From contig CM046832.1 of the NCBI GenBank assembly GCA_025618425.1, positions 68,989,707 through 69,053,706 of the forward strand: 64,000 bases of DNA, given 5' to 3'. Below, one piece after another: positions 42,622-54,483 of this stretch. Every line of letters begins with the position of its first letter. The first letter of the stretch is position 1. Made by a program: the position numbers and the translations under genes. Under the pieces are notes generated by a model. The model made no database searches and was not told the origin of the DNA. It was given only the letters and a program-made list of their open reading frames with translations. Origin of the DNA: Heliocidaris tuberculata. Its lineage: Eukaryota > Echinodermata > Echinoidea > Camarodonta > Echinometridae.

Positions 42622-43387
42622 TGGCCCCATTACACATACATAATGGAGAACCTTGAGAGACCACTGAGAGGCCCAAAATTGGCAAGATCTCTCAGCAGTC
42701 TCCAAGACCAGATAAAAATAGTGTCTATGTGGAATGGCTCTAAAAACCCTTGAAAGATCATTGAAAGACCAAAAAGTAATTTTCCAGCAAATTTCTCAGA
42801 GATCTATGTGGGACCTTGAAGATTGCCGAACGTTCACTGAGAGACCAATACGACTATTGAAAGATCACTGAAAGATTATTTGACATACTCCCTGAGATCT
42901 TCGAGAGATCAATCAAGATCTCTCAACACTTTTTCAGTGATCTTTCATGCAAATTATGGTCTCTCGGCGATCTTCATGTAAGTCTTTCACTGGTTTCTAT
43001 AGGTTTTCACTAGTCTTTCAATGATCCCTCAATGATCTATCAATAATGTGATCTTATAAAAAAAAATGTGGCCATTCTTGAGAGACTGTCGAAAGATAAA
43101 TGAAAGACTAGTAAGACCCTTGAGCGCTCATTGAGAGATCGCTGAAAGACTCCTGAAAGACCAGTGAAAGACCATTTTCATGAAAGACTGCCGAAAGACT
43201 ATTTTGAACCGTTTCAATTTTTTTTTGGAGACCATGGAGACCATGAAATTCACTAAAAGATTACTTAGGAATCATGAAAGACCTCGGAGATCATTGAAAG
43301 TTCACTGAAAGATCATTGAGAGATCTGTCAATTTTTACAGTCTTTCAGTGGTCTTTCAGAGGTCTTGCCCTATGTGGAATGGTCCCA
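42622..43387. mobile_element. PIF/Harbinger-like MITE built of 11-bp GAAAGATCA words
   Basis: The ends are TGGCCCCATTACACATA and TATGTGGAATGGTCCCA, flanked by TTA on both sides (42619-42621 and 43388-43390); a TTA duplication and GC-rich ends suggest PIF/Harbinger. The interior is dozens of degenerate units such as CTGAAAGATCA and TTGAGAGATCT, spaced about 10-11 bp. Their orientation is forward at 42640-42880, mostly reversed (GATCTTTCA, GTCTTTCACT) at 42890-43040, and forward again at 43070-43325. It has no open frame of note. Confidence 0.75.
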
Positions 43388-44512
43388 TTATTAAATAACA
43401 AAGAAACGTTTCACTTTTAAATTCAGAACAAATTCATTCTGTGATAAAATAGGCACAATTTCTTTTCAACAATTTTTAATTATTTCTAATAGATTCTGAT
43501 ACAAAAATAATATGAAAAGATGTATATTAGATGTTCATTTTGTAACTTTTAGTTTTCACAAAATGAGTTGGACAAAATCTTTTGTATCATAATGAAGTTT
43601 AATTAGAAAATAAATTTGACAGAAATAATAGCTACATATCATTTTGTGAAAAAAAACTTATAACAAAATGTCCAAGCAAACGATTTGCACTAAACATTTT
43701 ACATCCGGAATATATTTTGATGACATGGTTCTCGGTTGCAAAATGTTATCGGTGTGCAGAATTTGAAATATGAAGAGATGTGGTTTGTGTACAAGATTTG
43801 CAGAATTTTCGCTGCTCCCTAGCAAAATAGGCCTAGTATTTTTTTCGCTGGCCACACTGCCCCCCCCCCCCCCCCCGGTCGAACGGTGAAAAAAGAGGGG
43901 ACCCGGAATAGAGAAAAGAAAAGTGAGTGGGAAAAAGACGAGAAAAAGAAGATGATAGGATCCCTTCAGAATTTATTCACCGAGTGAGACCAGAAACTTT
44001 TCACACAGACTTTGCACACAAATCCCATTGAAGAGTATTTATGTGGCAAACAAAGACTTAAACAGGCATAATCCAATTGATATGACCTAACAACAATATT
44101 TTTGCGATAAAACCAAAGACACACATATTGTTGTTTGTCGGAGTTAACTGCACGAGACAAATTGTTGTCCCTGTTCGCTCGGTTATATTATATAAGGAAG
44201 GTATAAGGTGAGCTTTAAATAGTCATAATCCATCGAATACTGGCGTAAATCCTGAGGGGGCGGCCTGTACGAATATACCCCCCCCCACACACACACACAC
44301 TTTTCAAGGAAGAAATTATATCTATATCAATCAGTTATTGATAAAAATTGATAAAAATTGATATAAAAGACTGTTATAGTGATAGTAGTGAGAATTCCTC
44401 CTTAAAATGCAATTAAAATGCTAAAGATATGACTTGAATGTCCCGATATTTCTGATTTTATATATCAAAATCTCTCATCCAAGTCCATTACTAACATGTT
44501 TTCCATTGGTAC
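43388..44512. other. Intergenic, no gene seen
   Basis: AT-rich, with a C-run at 43860-43876 and a short (CA)n at 44283-44300. ORFs are short, with no splice context. Confidence 0.5.
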
Positions 44513-45262
44513 AAACATATTTTTAAAGCTGGGATCCTCTTCTTTCATTTGATGCCACTCATATGATACATACTTCACGCATGAGTGAATAAAGACAATA
44601 TGAAGCAGGGCTACCAAAAAGTCGTTTGGCCAACGATATCTGAATTTCAAAGAGATAATGACATTTCTAGAGAGTTCATTTTCTGCCCTTTCATATGACA
44701 CCTCAATCGGGAAAAATGAGCCAGGGATGACAAAGCTCTGTTGGTGTAAATTGATGCTTGCATTTCCATAATTTATAGGCTCGCAGATCGTCTCCATTCT
44801 GTTACTAGAAATATAGTTGCTCTGTTGTTAACTGCATGGTCAAGTAGGTTAATGAAAACGTACCTCACTATCAATCAGCTTTTATGATTATGTACTCACT
44901 ACTCCATTTTGTTGACGATCAGCCATGCATAAAGAAGTCTTTTACCTTGTTTGTTTATTGCTAGGACCGGCAGCCAGTGCAAACGGATTCGTTTAATAAA
45001 TCATGGAAATGCCAGCATCACTTCACACCAACAGAGCTTTGTCATCCCTGGCTCATTTTTCCCGATTAAGGCGTGTGAAATGAAAGGGCAAAAAATGAAC
45101 TTTTTAGAAATGTGATTATCTCTTTGAAATTCAAATATCGTTGGCCAAACGACTTTTTGGTAGCACTGCTTCATATTGTCTTTATTCACTCATGCGTGAA
45201 GTATGTATCATATGAGTGGCATCAAATGAAAGAAGAGGATCCAAGCTTTACAAATATGTGTT
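44513..45262. mobile_element. Foldback element with about 250-bp arms
   Basis: The left arm (44513-44770) and right arm (45004-45262) are reverse complements (for example AAGTCGTTTGGCCAACGATA and TATCGTTGGCCAAACGACTT). The two arms translate to the same peptide (RWPNDFLVALLHIVF) in inverse orientation. Because both arms keep this frame open it may descend from coding DNA, but I do not recognise it and the frame breaks outside the arms. Confidence 0.85.
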
Positions 45263-45469
45263 ATTTATTAATCATAATTGTGATTAAGATATGATTAAAC
45301 ATCGATAAATCTCGGTTTTGTTTTTTCTGGGACGCACTGTATAATACATCTTCTACAAGTTCATGAGTCTTCTTTCAGGATTCAGAATGACGCATCAACT
45401 CTTTACAGAAATTTTAGGATTATTTAAAATCAGGCGCTGTGAGGTGTGGGGGTACAGTGTCCCCAGTAT

Positions 45470-46640
45470 TCAAGGAATTTGTGTATCCTAGAAGTTCCCC
45501 CTTTTACCTAGGAAAGTGTTCCTTTTACTTCAGATAAGTGCCCCCTTTCCTTTATATTCCACATTCTTACAATTTGATTTTATACCATTGATAATTGCCA
45601 GAGGCCTTTTAAAATCTGAGAGGTGCCCCTTCTTTCTTGCCCCTTCTTCCCTTTTCCTTTGTAAGAAGTGCCCCTTCCCCTTCTATTAGTATCGTTTATA
45701 ATATAACACGTGCCCCTTTTCAAATCTTATAATTGCCCCTCTTCTTTCTGATAAATGCTCCCTTTATTTTATTTCTAAAAACGAACCTCTTCCATTTTCA
45801 CCTCTCATAAATGTTAAATGGGTACCCGGTAGGATGCGAAAGTTAATGTCGTTTGCTTAGCAATGTGAGCGCCACGGCCCATTGCTGTAATACTCCCCAG
45901 GGAGTGGAGAATGTGCATACATTGTGTGCGGGCAAGCCAGAATCCGATGACCGGGGTAATAATATATCTGTAAAGCGCTTAGAGACATCTCCGATGTATT
46001 AGGCGCTATATAAAAAAGCGGAATATATAATAATATAAAACCCCTAAATAAAATCCTACCTCCGACAATTCCCCTATTAAATCATTTGCATCAAATGTAC
46101 CTATTAATCCCTTTCAATAACTGCCTTTTTTCCAATCTCACTTTTCATATACAAGAATTACCCCTTTCCATCTTATAAGTGCATCTTCACATCTTCACCT
46201 GTGGCAATTGCCTTTAATCAAATCTGAAAGGTTGCCTGTTCTAATTTGACAAGTGCCCCTTCCGCCTTCTGCTAAATGACACTTGCCATCTCTGATGGGT
46301 GCCCCTTTACACCACTGATAAGTTCCCCTTAATTCATTTTGACACGGGCTCCTTTTCTTTCTAAGAAGTACACTTATTCCTTCAAAGAGTCCCTCTTCCT
46401 TTATTAAAAAAAAATACGCCCATTTTCCATTCTCATACGTGTCTTTTTTTCACCTCAGGTAAAATGCCAATATTCATGTGCGAAAAATACCACATGTTTC
46501 ATCCTCTGATAATTGCTCTTTTTGATATGACACATTCCTGCTCCTTTTCTTTTCTGATAAATGCCATTTTCTTTCTTGATAAGGGCCCCTTTTTTCTTCC
46601 TCAATAATTTGTGCCCCTAATTTATAGCGATTTAGAGCAA
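45470..46640 (-). repeat. Degenerate minisatellite-like tract of GATAAGTGCCCCTTTT words, with an inserted dispersed repeat
   Basis: Imperfect units such as GATAAGTGCCCCCTTTCC, AAGAAGTGCCCCTTCCCC, ATAATTGCCCCTCTTC and GACAAGTGCCCCTTCC recur every 25-50 bp. Reverse-complement words fill 34520-34680 in the other orientation. At 45820-46030 a different repeat interrupts it: GGGTACCCGGTAGGATGCG, GCGCCACGGCCCATTGCTG and TAGGCGCTATATAA. I recognise this as a common sea-urchin-type dispersed repeat ending in an ATAATA run. Confidence 0.7.
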
Positions 46641-47411
46641 CTTTACTTTAATTTCGTCAAGGTTCGCTCCCATTTATATTTGATATAGTTATGTTACTTA
46701 TCAGAGGTGTTTTCAGTCTCTCATGCCGAGACTGTGTTTCAAAACCTTTCAGAACTGGGTTTTTCCTCTTTATAAGATGCTATTGATCACCATGCAGCCT
46801 CACAGATCTTAAAAAATTGCTCGTTCGCTTGGCTCGCTCGCACATTCATATGTAGGTCATCAAACCCAGCTGCAAACTTTGATGCTTATATGTAAATTGT
46901 ATTAGAGCATGTAAGAGAAACATAACTGAAATCCCTATAAAATAATGTAATCATAATGTAGGGTATATATGCCAATGTTTAGAGATGGTATATTTTTCCC
47001 GTTGTAGGTGCCCTTTTTTTCCAGAAACAGCCCTTGATTATCGGTGCCCCCAAACTTTGGAAATTTCTGCTCATTATTGCGATTATACCCCCACTCCTTA
47101 AACCGGATTTACGCCGTTGCCATCGACATATTATCAAAAATTTGTAATAATTCATATATGTCGATTCTTGTCTACAGATTATTCAAACTACTTAAAACTA
47201 AATTATATTCAACAACCTCTGTAACATCCCGCAGTATGAATATGAAGAATTGGTTTATTAATACAACAAGAAGTTTAAATTTACGTAAAAAGTGACAAAA
47301 ATGTGCATTACATTTTAAATTGGGTAACTTTACAAACGGTGACTGTTTAGTCTCCATGTTGTGATGTATTATCTTTGACAGCGCTCCAGAACTTGGTTTA
47401 AGACAACTGTA
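46641..47411. other. Intergenic, no gene seen
   Basis: AT-rich, with one GCTCGTTCGCTTGGCTCGCTC block (about 46821; first 20 bases GCTCGTTCGCTTGGCTCGCT) related to the GCGAGCGAG words at 34021. No coding exon is recognised. Confidence 0.45.
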
Positions 47412-47605
47412 CACTGTAAAAAAATTTGCCGTTTTTTCTCGGGAATTTCCTGGCAGTCAGGATGCCAGGAATTCACTCTTTTTATTTTTTACCGGAAATC
47501 AGCATATATGTACAATAGAATTATGTAAATTTACAATAAAATTGAAATAACTTGTAATTTGAAGGGCTAAAAACACCTGTAGTTTTACAGTTATTTTTTA
47601 CAGTG
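47412..47605. mobile_element. Tc1/mariner-type MITE with CACTGTAAAAAA ends
   Basis: The ends CACTGTAAAAAAAT and ATTTTTTACAGTG are flanked by TA (47410-47411, 47606-47607). It is 194 bp and non-coding. The terminal motif matches that of the C-rich element at 16337-16899. Confidence 0.82.
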
Positions 47606-48624
47606 TAGGCAAAGATGATTATTTTTTTCTCTGTCCCACGCCACCAAAAGTATTTCCCAGGTTTCTTGGGGGTATCTCACTTTTTTCATTCGAGACCTCT
47701 TTTTAAATGGTTATTTCCATGATAAATTTTAACGTAGGAATTGTGACTAACAACTCATAACAGAGCCGAGTATTACGATAACACTACGATAAATATTTAC
47801 AAAGTTATACAAAGTAAAAAAGTACCATTTCATGATATCTGTCCCACTTCACCCCGGTCTAATGCAAAGGGGAAAAAAATGTAAGTGCGCTTTTACCATC
47901 AAAAAAGTATTTATACATAATAGCGAACAACTATACCAAAAAGAAAGAAAAAAAAAAAAACCCAAAACCCCATATCATTCAAAAGCAAAACAATATTACA
48001 CATCAATCATACATTGAATAAAAAGACAAAATGGCTAATATCAGATGATAGAAGACGAGTTTGAGTTATGGGCGATTTCTTCTCTTGTTTTTGAGGAGGA
48101 GGATTTGTTTTTGCGTCTTGTTTGATTGTTTTTACTCGTGATTTGCCATACGATATTACTACGCTTAAAGAAAACTGTTTCTATCCATTATAAAACCATA
48201 TAATTCCCAATAAGATTCACACAGAGTATAACATCCGTCTCCGGCGTTGCGCGGGAGAAGGGGGGGGGTGGGGGCACGTGACCCACCCATCAATCAAAAT
48301 ATTGGCCAGAAAGACGAGGAGAGAAATAGAGAGAGAAAAACGGGGAACGCGGGAAAGGGTACATAAAAAATGACCCCCTCTTCCATCCTCCTTCTTATAG
48401 TAGGCCTTGTTAATTTCCATTCCATCTGTCGAATAAGACCACCCCCCCCCCCCCATGATGGCGGTGCCCGCTCAGTGTCTGGACTCACGATAAGCCCCAG
48501 ACGTTCGTAATTTGCCTTAAAACACTGGTAATGAAGACAATAATATGGATAAGCCCATATGTGATATGCTTCCATGCTAATAATTCGTGTGAATAAGGAG
48601 TAGTAATGATAAACATATAAAACT
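47606..48624. other. Intergenic, no gene seen
   Basis: AT-rich, with an A-run at 47950-47961, a G-run at about 48260-48275 and a C-run at 48441-48454. Only short ORFs. Confidence 0.5.
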
Positions 48625-50265
48625 TTTCAGCCGACAAAGACATCAACGGCTCTTAACCACATTTTCCAAAATACTTGAAAAAGTAATTTTTACTCGTACA
48701 ATGGCTTTTTTTTTAAATAATATTTTTCATGAATCTCAGTTCGGATTTAGAAAACACCATAATATACAACACATGCTCTCCTGTCTCTAATTAAAATTAC
48801 AAGTTCTATTTATAACGGTACCCATACAATAGGAATGTTCTTAGATTTCTCTAAGGCATTCGACACTATAGATCATGAAATTCTCTTAAGCAAACTTTCA
48901 CATTACGGCATAAGGGGCATTGTTTTAGATTGGTTTCGAAATTATTTATAGGAACGTCAGCAATATGTTTGTATTGAAAATTGCATGTCGCAATTAAGAA
49001 ATAATTGTGTTCCACAGGGTTCTATTCTAGGCCCTTTACTTTTTATTTTGTATATAAATGACTTTCATAAATCATCACATTTATTGACTTTTATTATGTA
49101 TGCAGATGACAATAATCTATTTTTTTCGCAAAAAAGCCTAGAAACGTTATGTAATGTGATTAATTCTGAACTGGATTCAGTTGCACTATGGATTAAGGCT
49201 AACAAGTTATCACTAAATCTAGAAACAACAAATTACATTTTATTTAGTAACACTTTTAGCGAACTACCTCATCCGATTTTAATAGATAATATACAAATAT
49301 AGAAGGTAATCGAAAGAAATTTTCTAGACACTATAGTAGATAATAAACTTTCATGGAAGCATCATATGAATAATGTATGTAAATCACTAGCGTAGCTGAG
49401 GGGGGGGGGAGGGGGCAGACTGCCCTCCCTGACAACTTTTTCCCCAAAAAATTGTGCCCCCCTCCTTGTGGATTTTTTTTGGGTATTTTTGCTTGTCAGA
49501 GAATTATGGAGGAAAACTGGACCCCCATAAAATCCGATAACCCCCCCCTCTCACTTTTTCTTTTGGAGGGGTGGCGAAATTCTTTTTTCCACCCCCACCC
49601 CCCCCCCCCCCCTCCCCCACTGAGCGAAATTTGGAGGGCTGGCGAGAAGAAAAAAAAAACGAATCTCCCTCCAAGCAGTTCCCCAAAGTTGACAGCCCTG
49701 CATTTGTGCCCCCCCCCCCTTCTACAAAATCCTGGCTACGCCACTGATGTAAATTGACATCCAGAAACATTGGTATGATTAAAAAACTCAAATGGTCTTT
49801 TCCGCCAAACATTCTTTTATCACTATACTCCACACTAGTTCTAAATTATGGAATATTAGCCTGGGGAAACAGCGCGACATGCCTGTTAGACAGAGTATTT
49901 TTATTACAGAAAAAGGCTATGCGAATTATAAGTATTATTGATTATCACCACCACACTGACGGTCTGTTTCACTCTAAAAATGTACTGAAAATTTATGATA
50001 TTTACCGCCTCAGTCTTGCTGTACTTATGTTTCAGTATCATAATCACGAATTGCCCACTGTCTTCAATAATATATGTACAATAAATAATGAAATCCATCA
50101 TTATCCCACTAGAAAAATCAATCTGTATCACTTGCCAAGAACCCGTACCGCATTAACCCAGAATACCTTTTCATTAATACTGCTCCTAAATTTTGGAATT
50201 CCCTCCCTTTAAATATACGAGACAGTATAAGTTTGAGTACACTCAAACGTAAATTGAAATAAAAA
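48625..50265 (+). pseudogene. CR1/Jockey-like LINE reverse transcriptase relic, split by a transposon
   Basis: From about 48660 a 5'-truncated frame carries [46 protein letters not shown] and MYADDNNLFF, the reverse transcriptase palm motifs. WIKANKLSLNLETTNYILF and FLGVIVDNKLSWKHH-type motifs follow (the latter after a frame change near 49303). After the insertion at 49385-49746 the same protein continues with SRNIGMIKKLKW, LYSTLVLNYGILAWGN and KKAMRIISI. Stops and frameshifts (for example a stop near 48950) make it dead. 3' UTR-like sequence follows to about 50700. Confidence 0.88.
49385..49746 (+). mobile_element. Non-autonomous hAT-type element, 362 bp, with 8-bp target duplication
   Basis: The ends CACTAGCGTAGCTGAGG and CCTGGCTACGCCACTG are imperfect inverted repeats. 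ATGTAAAT is duplicated exactly at 49377-49384 and 49747-49754. Removing the element and one copy rejoins the reverse transcriptase frame across the gap, which independently confirms the boundaries. The interior is G-, C- and T-runs with no gene. Confidence 0.93.
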
Positions 50266-51486
50266 TCACTAATTGCTTTTTTATGGACATTGATCCCTCA
50301 ATGATGATTTCTGTTTACCTGTGCAGTAAAATCTATATATTAAATGAAATCTTCCACATCCTGCCCCTCTCCCACCCTCCCTTCCTAACCCCCACCTGTC
50401 ACTTTGTCCTTCTTGTTCCGTCTCTTGTAAAGTTTACTTCTTTAAATCGTTATTATTCCCAGCTTTCTGTGTTTACAATATTTTTCAATGCTTTCTCTTC
50501 GATAGAAAGTGTGTTATGTCTATGATTTGTTTGCTTTCCATGGTCATGTATCTGTCTTCTTCTTTTTCCCCTTTTATATAGCTCTGCTTCTATGCTGGTC
50601 TCTGTTTTCATTCTCATTTTCATAAAATTAATATAATGTTGTCTTCATTGCTGTTATATTTTTTTCTTACAACTCAAACTTTAATGCTCTTTATTTTGCT
50701 TGTAATGATCGAAAATGTTTCTGCACTATGTTGTGTTGTCAATTATTTTGTATATTGTTAATTGCACAATACTTATTGTTATATACTTTTTTTTTTGCTT
50801 GTCAGATAATCATGGAGCAAAACGTCTGATACCCCCCCCCCCCCCTCCCCCCACTGAGCGACTTTTTGAGGGCTGGAGAAAAAAAAATGTCAATTTTGAC
50901 AAGAAAAACAATGATTTTGAACCTCTCGATGTGTTGCCAATTTAAGGATTTTAAAGCTTATTCTACTTTTTAAATTTCCTGGCATCAAACGCAACAAATG
51001 CAACAAAAATGGACACAGTGGGTGCAAAAAAATTTGCTCTTTCTACTCTTGCAACTGGTATATTTTTTAGAGCTCTGAATCAAAAGTTATTCAACCAAAC
51101 CGCAAAATGTGGTTAATTGTCTCAACCGATTTTGTTGGAACTATTTTTAAATTGCTTCTCTCTATCCTCTCTTTTTATTAAAATTGATTTTTCTCCAGGG
51201 TTTCATTTCCCTTTAAACACGACTGTCTGTCTTAAGTCATTTTTAACAAAAGGAAAACTACACTTCGGTTTAATTTCCTTTGTTAAAACTCGACTTTAGA
51301 CCCAGGGTGGGGTTTAATTTTGTTGTTGTTGTTGTGCAGGCTTATAGGTTACATAGGAAGTCCCCTGTCTTCAATGCTAACGAGTCCCCCGTTTCTGTGG
51401 AGTAACCGCAGCAATTGGTTCGTCATGGACATTCTGCTGATAAACGTATCTACAATATTGAACAGCTCTTTCTTCACCCTCAGCTC
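50266..51486. other. LINE 3' flank and unassigned sequence with a repeat fragment
   Basis: T-rich sequence follows the LINE relic. At 50789-50905 a fragment of the 49385-49746 family appears (TTGCTTGTCAGATAATCATGG, given in part: CTTGTCAGATAATCATGG; then C-runs and CACTGAGCGACTTTTTGAGG). 50940-51486 is AT-rich and leads into the minisatellite. No gene is supported. Confidence 0.5.
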
Positions 51487-51886
51487 TATCTCCATTATTC
51501 CCATCATCGGCTCCATTATTCCCATCATCGGCTCCATTATTCCCATCATCGGCTCCATTATTCCGATCAGCGGCTCTATTGTTCCCATCAGCGGCTCTAT
51601 TGTTCCCATCCGCGGCTCCATTATTCCTATCAGCGGCTCTATTGTTCCCATCCGCGGCTCCATTATTCCCATCAGCGGCTCCATTATTCCCATCAGCGGC
51701 TCCATTATTCCCATCAGCGGCTCCATTGTTCCCATCCGCGGCCCAATTATTCCCATCAGCGGCTCTATTGTTCCCATCCGCGGCTCCATTATTCCCATCC
51801 GCGGCTCCATTATTCCGATCAGCGGCTCCATTATTCCCATCAGCGGCTCCATTATTCCCATCAGCGGCTCCATTATTCCCTTTGGG
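51487..51886. repeat. 21-bp minisatellite (about 19 units), open in several frames
   Basis: The unit GGCTCCATTATTCCCATCAG followed by C repeats with variants (ATT/GTT; CATC/CAGC/CCGC). Because 21 is a multiple of three and the unit has no stop, long ORFs appear on both strands: GSIIPIS heptads on plus, GNNGAAD and GIMEPLM heptads on minus. The minus frame at 51377-51922 has non-repeat ends (MINGGDGGINGVPKG and ERAVQYCRYVYQQ), and an ATG with a hydrophobic start (MSVPVTFLLRSICFSYA) lies upstream at 52035 in a different frame. No splice sites or homology support a gene, so I call it a repeat. Confidence 0.85.
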
Positions 51887-52149
51887 AACTCCGTTGATCC
51901 CTCCATCGCCTCCGTTAATCACATAGGCTCTTTTGTTCCCATAGTTGGCTCTATTCTTTGAAGCGATTCGCCTTTTTGTCGTTTTGCATAAGAAAAGCAG
52001 ATAGAACGTAATAAGAAAGTTACTGGAACAGACATTTTTTTTTCTTCAAATTCCCCGCAAGTCCCAAAGCTAATGAGTAGCTACTAGCCTATAATGGCTT
52101 TTTTTTTCGATGACTGATTGCACTATACGGAGTGTCTCCAAAAAAAAAA

Positions 52150-53290
52150 AAATGCAACGAAATTTTGATTGGCAGCATCTTAAAAAGTACTTAACCATCC
52201 TCAATAATTTTTTTTTTTTTTTGGTAATGTAGTAGTATCACCTAAATCTCTTGTGAATTTCATAAGGATTTAAGTTAAAACTACAAAGTTATGATCATTT
52301 TGGTAAACCGTATAGCATTTTCCATATATGTTACAAAGAGAGCGCAGTAAATAGCATCAGTGCACAATAAGAGTATAACATTCGCCTGAACATGTTGTGG
52401 CAAGCTCTCAGATTAACTCCAATTCCTGTTACAAAAAATGTTTTATAAATTTGGATTAATGCATGTCATTTACACAAAAATAAAGGTATAGTGTCTTTAT
52501 TATCTTTTATGGAGGCATAGTGACCAGATTTAATAAAAACAAAATATGGGGAAAAACCTAAAGGACATGTTAAGCAGTATTCATGGACCTTCTGAGACTG
52601 GATATCATTAAAATCAATGTCCAGTGTTCGTTGCTCAACTTGACATAAAATATCTGAATAGTTAATCAGTAACACAGTTGTTATTTTCATTAAAAGCAAT
52701 GCTTTGCTGTTTCCTACAGTACCTTGCTCACGCAATAATAATTGAAATACAAATGAGTTGAAGAAGTAAGTAGATCACCAGTTGTATAAAAAAAACTTCT
52801 TGAAATACATGTACTTTCTTTTGCTTCTTGTACTTATAAACATATAGTGTAAAATAAGTTATAAATGGCTTTAATTGAATGGTTTGTAGTGACATGCAGA
52901 AGCGACAGGTCTACGCTTATTGTGCACTGATGCTATTCAACGTGCTCTCCTTGTAACATTTGAAAAATGCTATGTTTTACAAGAATTATCATAACTTTGT
53001 AGTTTTATGCTTGTAAGTAAGCAAACAGGGGACCGACGGCTTTAAGTCCTCTCCGAGGGACTTGGAAATGAGGATTAATGCCTTACCAAAGGGACTATAG
53101 CACATCCACTTGGTTTCGAACCGGATCTTCCTGTAACATGTGTAACGAGACCACTGCTCTATACCACTGAGCCATCGCGCCTCCATATTACTACAGCGTT
53201 ACCTACGAAATTTTATCGAGAATGGTTAAGTGCTTTTTAAGATATCCCGTAGAACTTGCGGAGCAGACAAATCTCAAAATAGAATATTAC
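52150..53290. mobile_element. Foldback element with a SINE in its right arm
   Basis: The left arm (about 52150-52380) and right arm (52915-53290) are reverse complements: TCTTAAAAAGTACTTAACCA and TGGTTAAGTGCTTTTTAAGA, AAACTACAAAGTTATGAT and ATCATAACTTTGTAGTTT, and ATAGCATCAGTGCACAATAA at 52355 mirrored by TTATTGTGCACTGATGCTAT at 52917. The right arm is longer only because of the inserted SINE (about 53013-53184). The spacer is AT-rich and non-coding. Confidence 0.83.
53013..53184 (-). mobile_element. tRNA-derived SINE
   Basis: On the minus strand the head reads GGAGGCGCGATGGCTCAGTG and has an A box (TGGCTCAGTGG at 53064+100 = 53164-53174) and a B box (GGTTCGAAACC at 53112-53122), the RNA polymerase III promoter of tRNA genes. 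The 81-bp head (53104-53184) is followed by an unrelated body (CTATAGTCCCTTTGGTAAGG, then CCTCGGAGAGGACTTAAAGC). A cloverleaf acceptor stem is not complete, so this is a SINE and not a working tRNA. Sea urchins are known to carry tRNA-derived SINEs. Confidence 0.8.
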
Positions 53291-54483
53291 AGCTGCTGAA
53301 GAATGTAGCAGAAAGGTATCGACAATAAAACTGTCTTGCTTTACTGCCGGAAGTCAGTTGCAATGTACGAAAAAGGTTCTACAACTTTCGTTTATTATTT
53401 TGTGGTTCCTTGACAGAGCACAAGGTGTAACATAAGATGACATTGATCGTATGTATGAAACCTTAATACGAAGTAGATTATAATAATAATGATAATAAAT
53501 GTAACTTATATAGCGCCAAATCCACTCTGTACAGAGCTCAAGGCGCTTTGAATTATTGAATAAGACAATGGCTTGTCTAGAATAAAAATAACAATAAAAA
53601 GAATCAACTTGAAGTTACACTGTATTATATATAATGTATAGAAAAACATGGCAATAAAAATTCCAAAATATTCTTACATAAAACTCAGAATGTAAAAGAT
53701 GTGGCATAAGATAATACATTTAAAACAAATGGCGTCAATTGATTTAAGAATTTACACGCATATCATCATAACGAAATAACGAAACAAAAACAAAACAAAA
53801 CTGAAACAAGACCCAACCAATAAGCTAAAAGTATGTACAGGAATGGGCAAATTAGGTATAGCATGAAATAATAACAAATAACATAAGAAAATACATTAGT
53901 AATAAAGGCACACAATGGATAATATACTAACTTAGCGAGGAAATAATTAAATTGAATTAACAGATAAAAAAAACAACAACAATAATTTAACGACTATGAA
54001 CCTGTTGGGTATATGTAATAAAAGAGATAATAGCAACTGAAAGGTAGGATATGTTAATAATTCTGGGTGAAATGTTGAACGTGAAGACTTTTATGGAAAC
54101 TTAAAAGTATGTTTGTTTATATAAACGTTTGAACGACTGAAGAGATTGAAGAATTTAGAGAGATGATGGCAGGGAATTCCAGAATTTGATAGCAGCATAT
54201 ATGATCTAAGTTCAAATCAATATAAAAAGAAAAGTTAAGATTAGAAAGTCGCGAAAGACGTTGATTTTTCCTTTCTTTTTGCCTGAAGCTTTCAAATGAG
54301 GGTGGGGGGGGGGCATATGCCGACCCCATACTAGATAAACTGTAAACTACATCAAGAGGAAACTGTTTTTTGTGAAATTGACAGTCTAGAACACTTCAAA
54401 TTATGCCCTAAAGCTCAGCTACTTCAGCATTTGGGTAAATACTGCTTTAATTGGAGGAGCCTGATCCTGTATTATTCTATAGT
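53291..54483. other. Intergenic, with TATATAGCGCC-type dispersed repeats
   Basis: AATAATGATAATAAATGTAA followed by CTTATATAGCGCCAAATCC and GAGCTCAAGGCGCTTTG lies at 53482-53551, a dispersed repeat also seen in part at 31930 and 45970. GGCAGGGAATTCCAGAATTTG-type sequence (about 54167) looks like another old repeat. No gene is seen. Confidence 0.5.

Noticed and set aside
51320..51961. 213-codon GSIIPIS-repeat protein on the plus strand
   Set aside because: A 21-bp minisatellite without stops opens both strands; nothing favours this frame as a gene.
53104..53184. Functional tRNA gene
   Set aside because: A and B boxes are present, but the acceptor stem is not paired and an unrelated body follows, so it is a SINE head.
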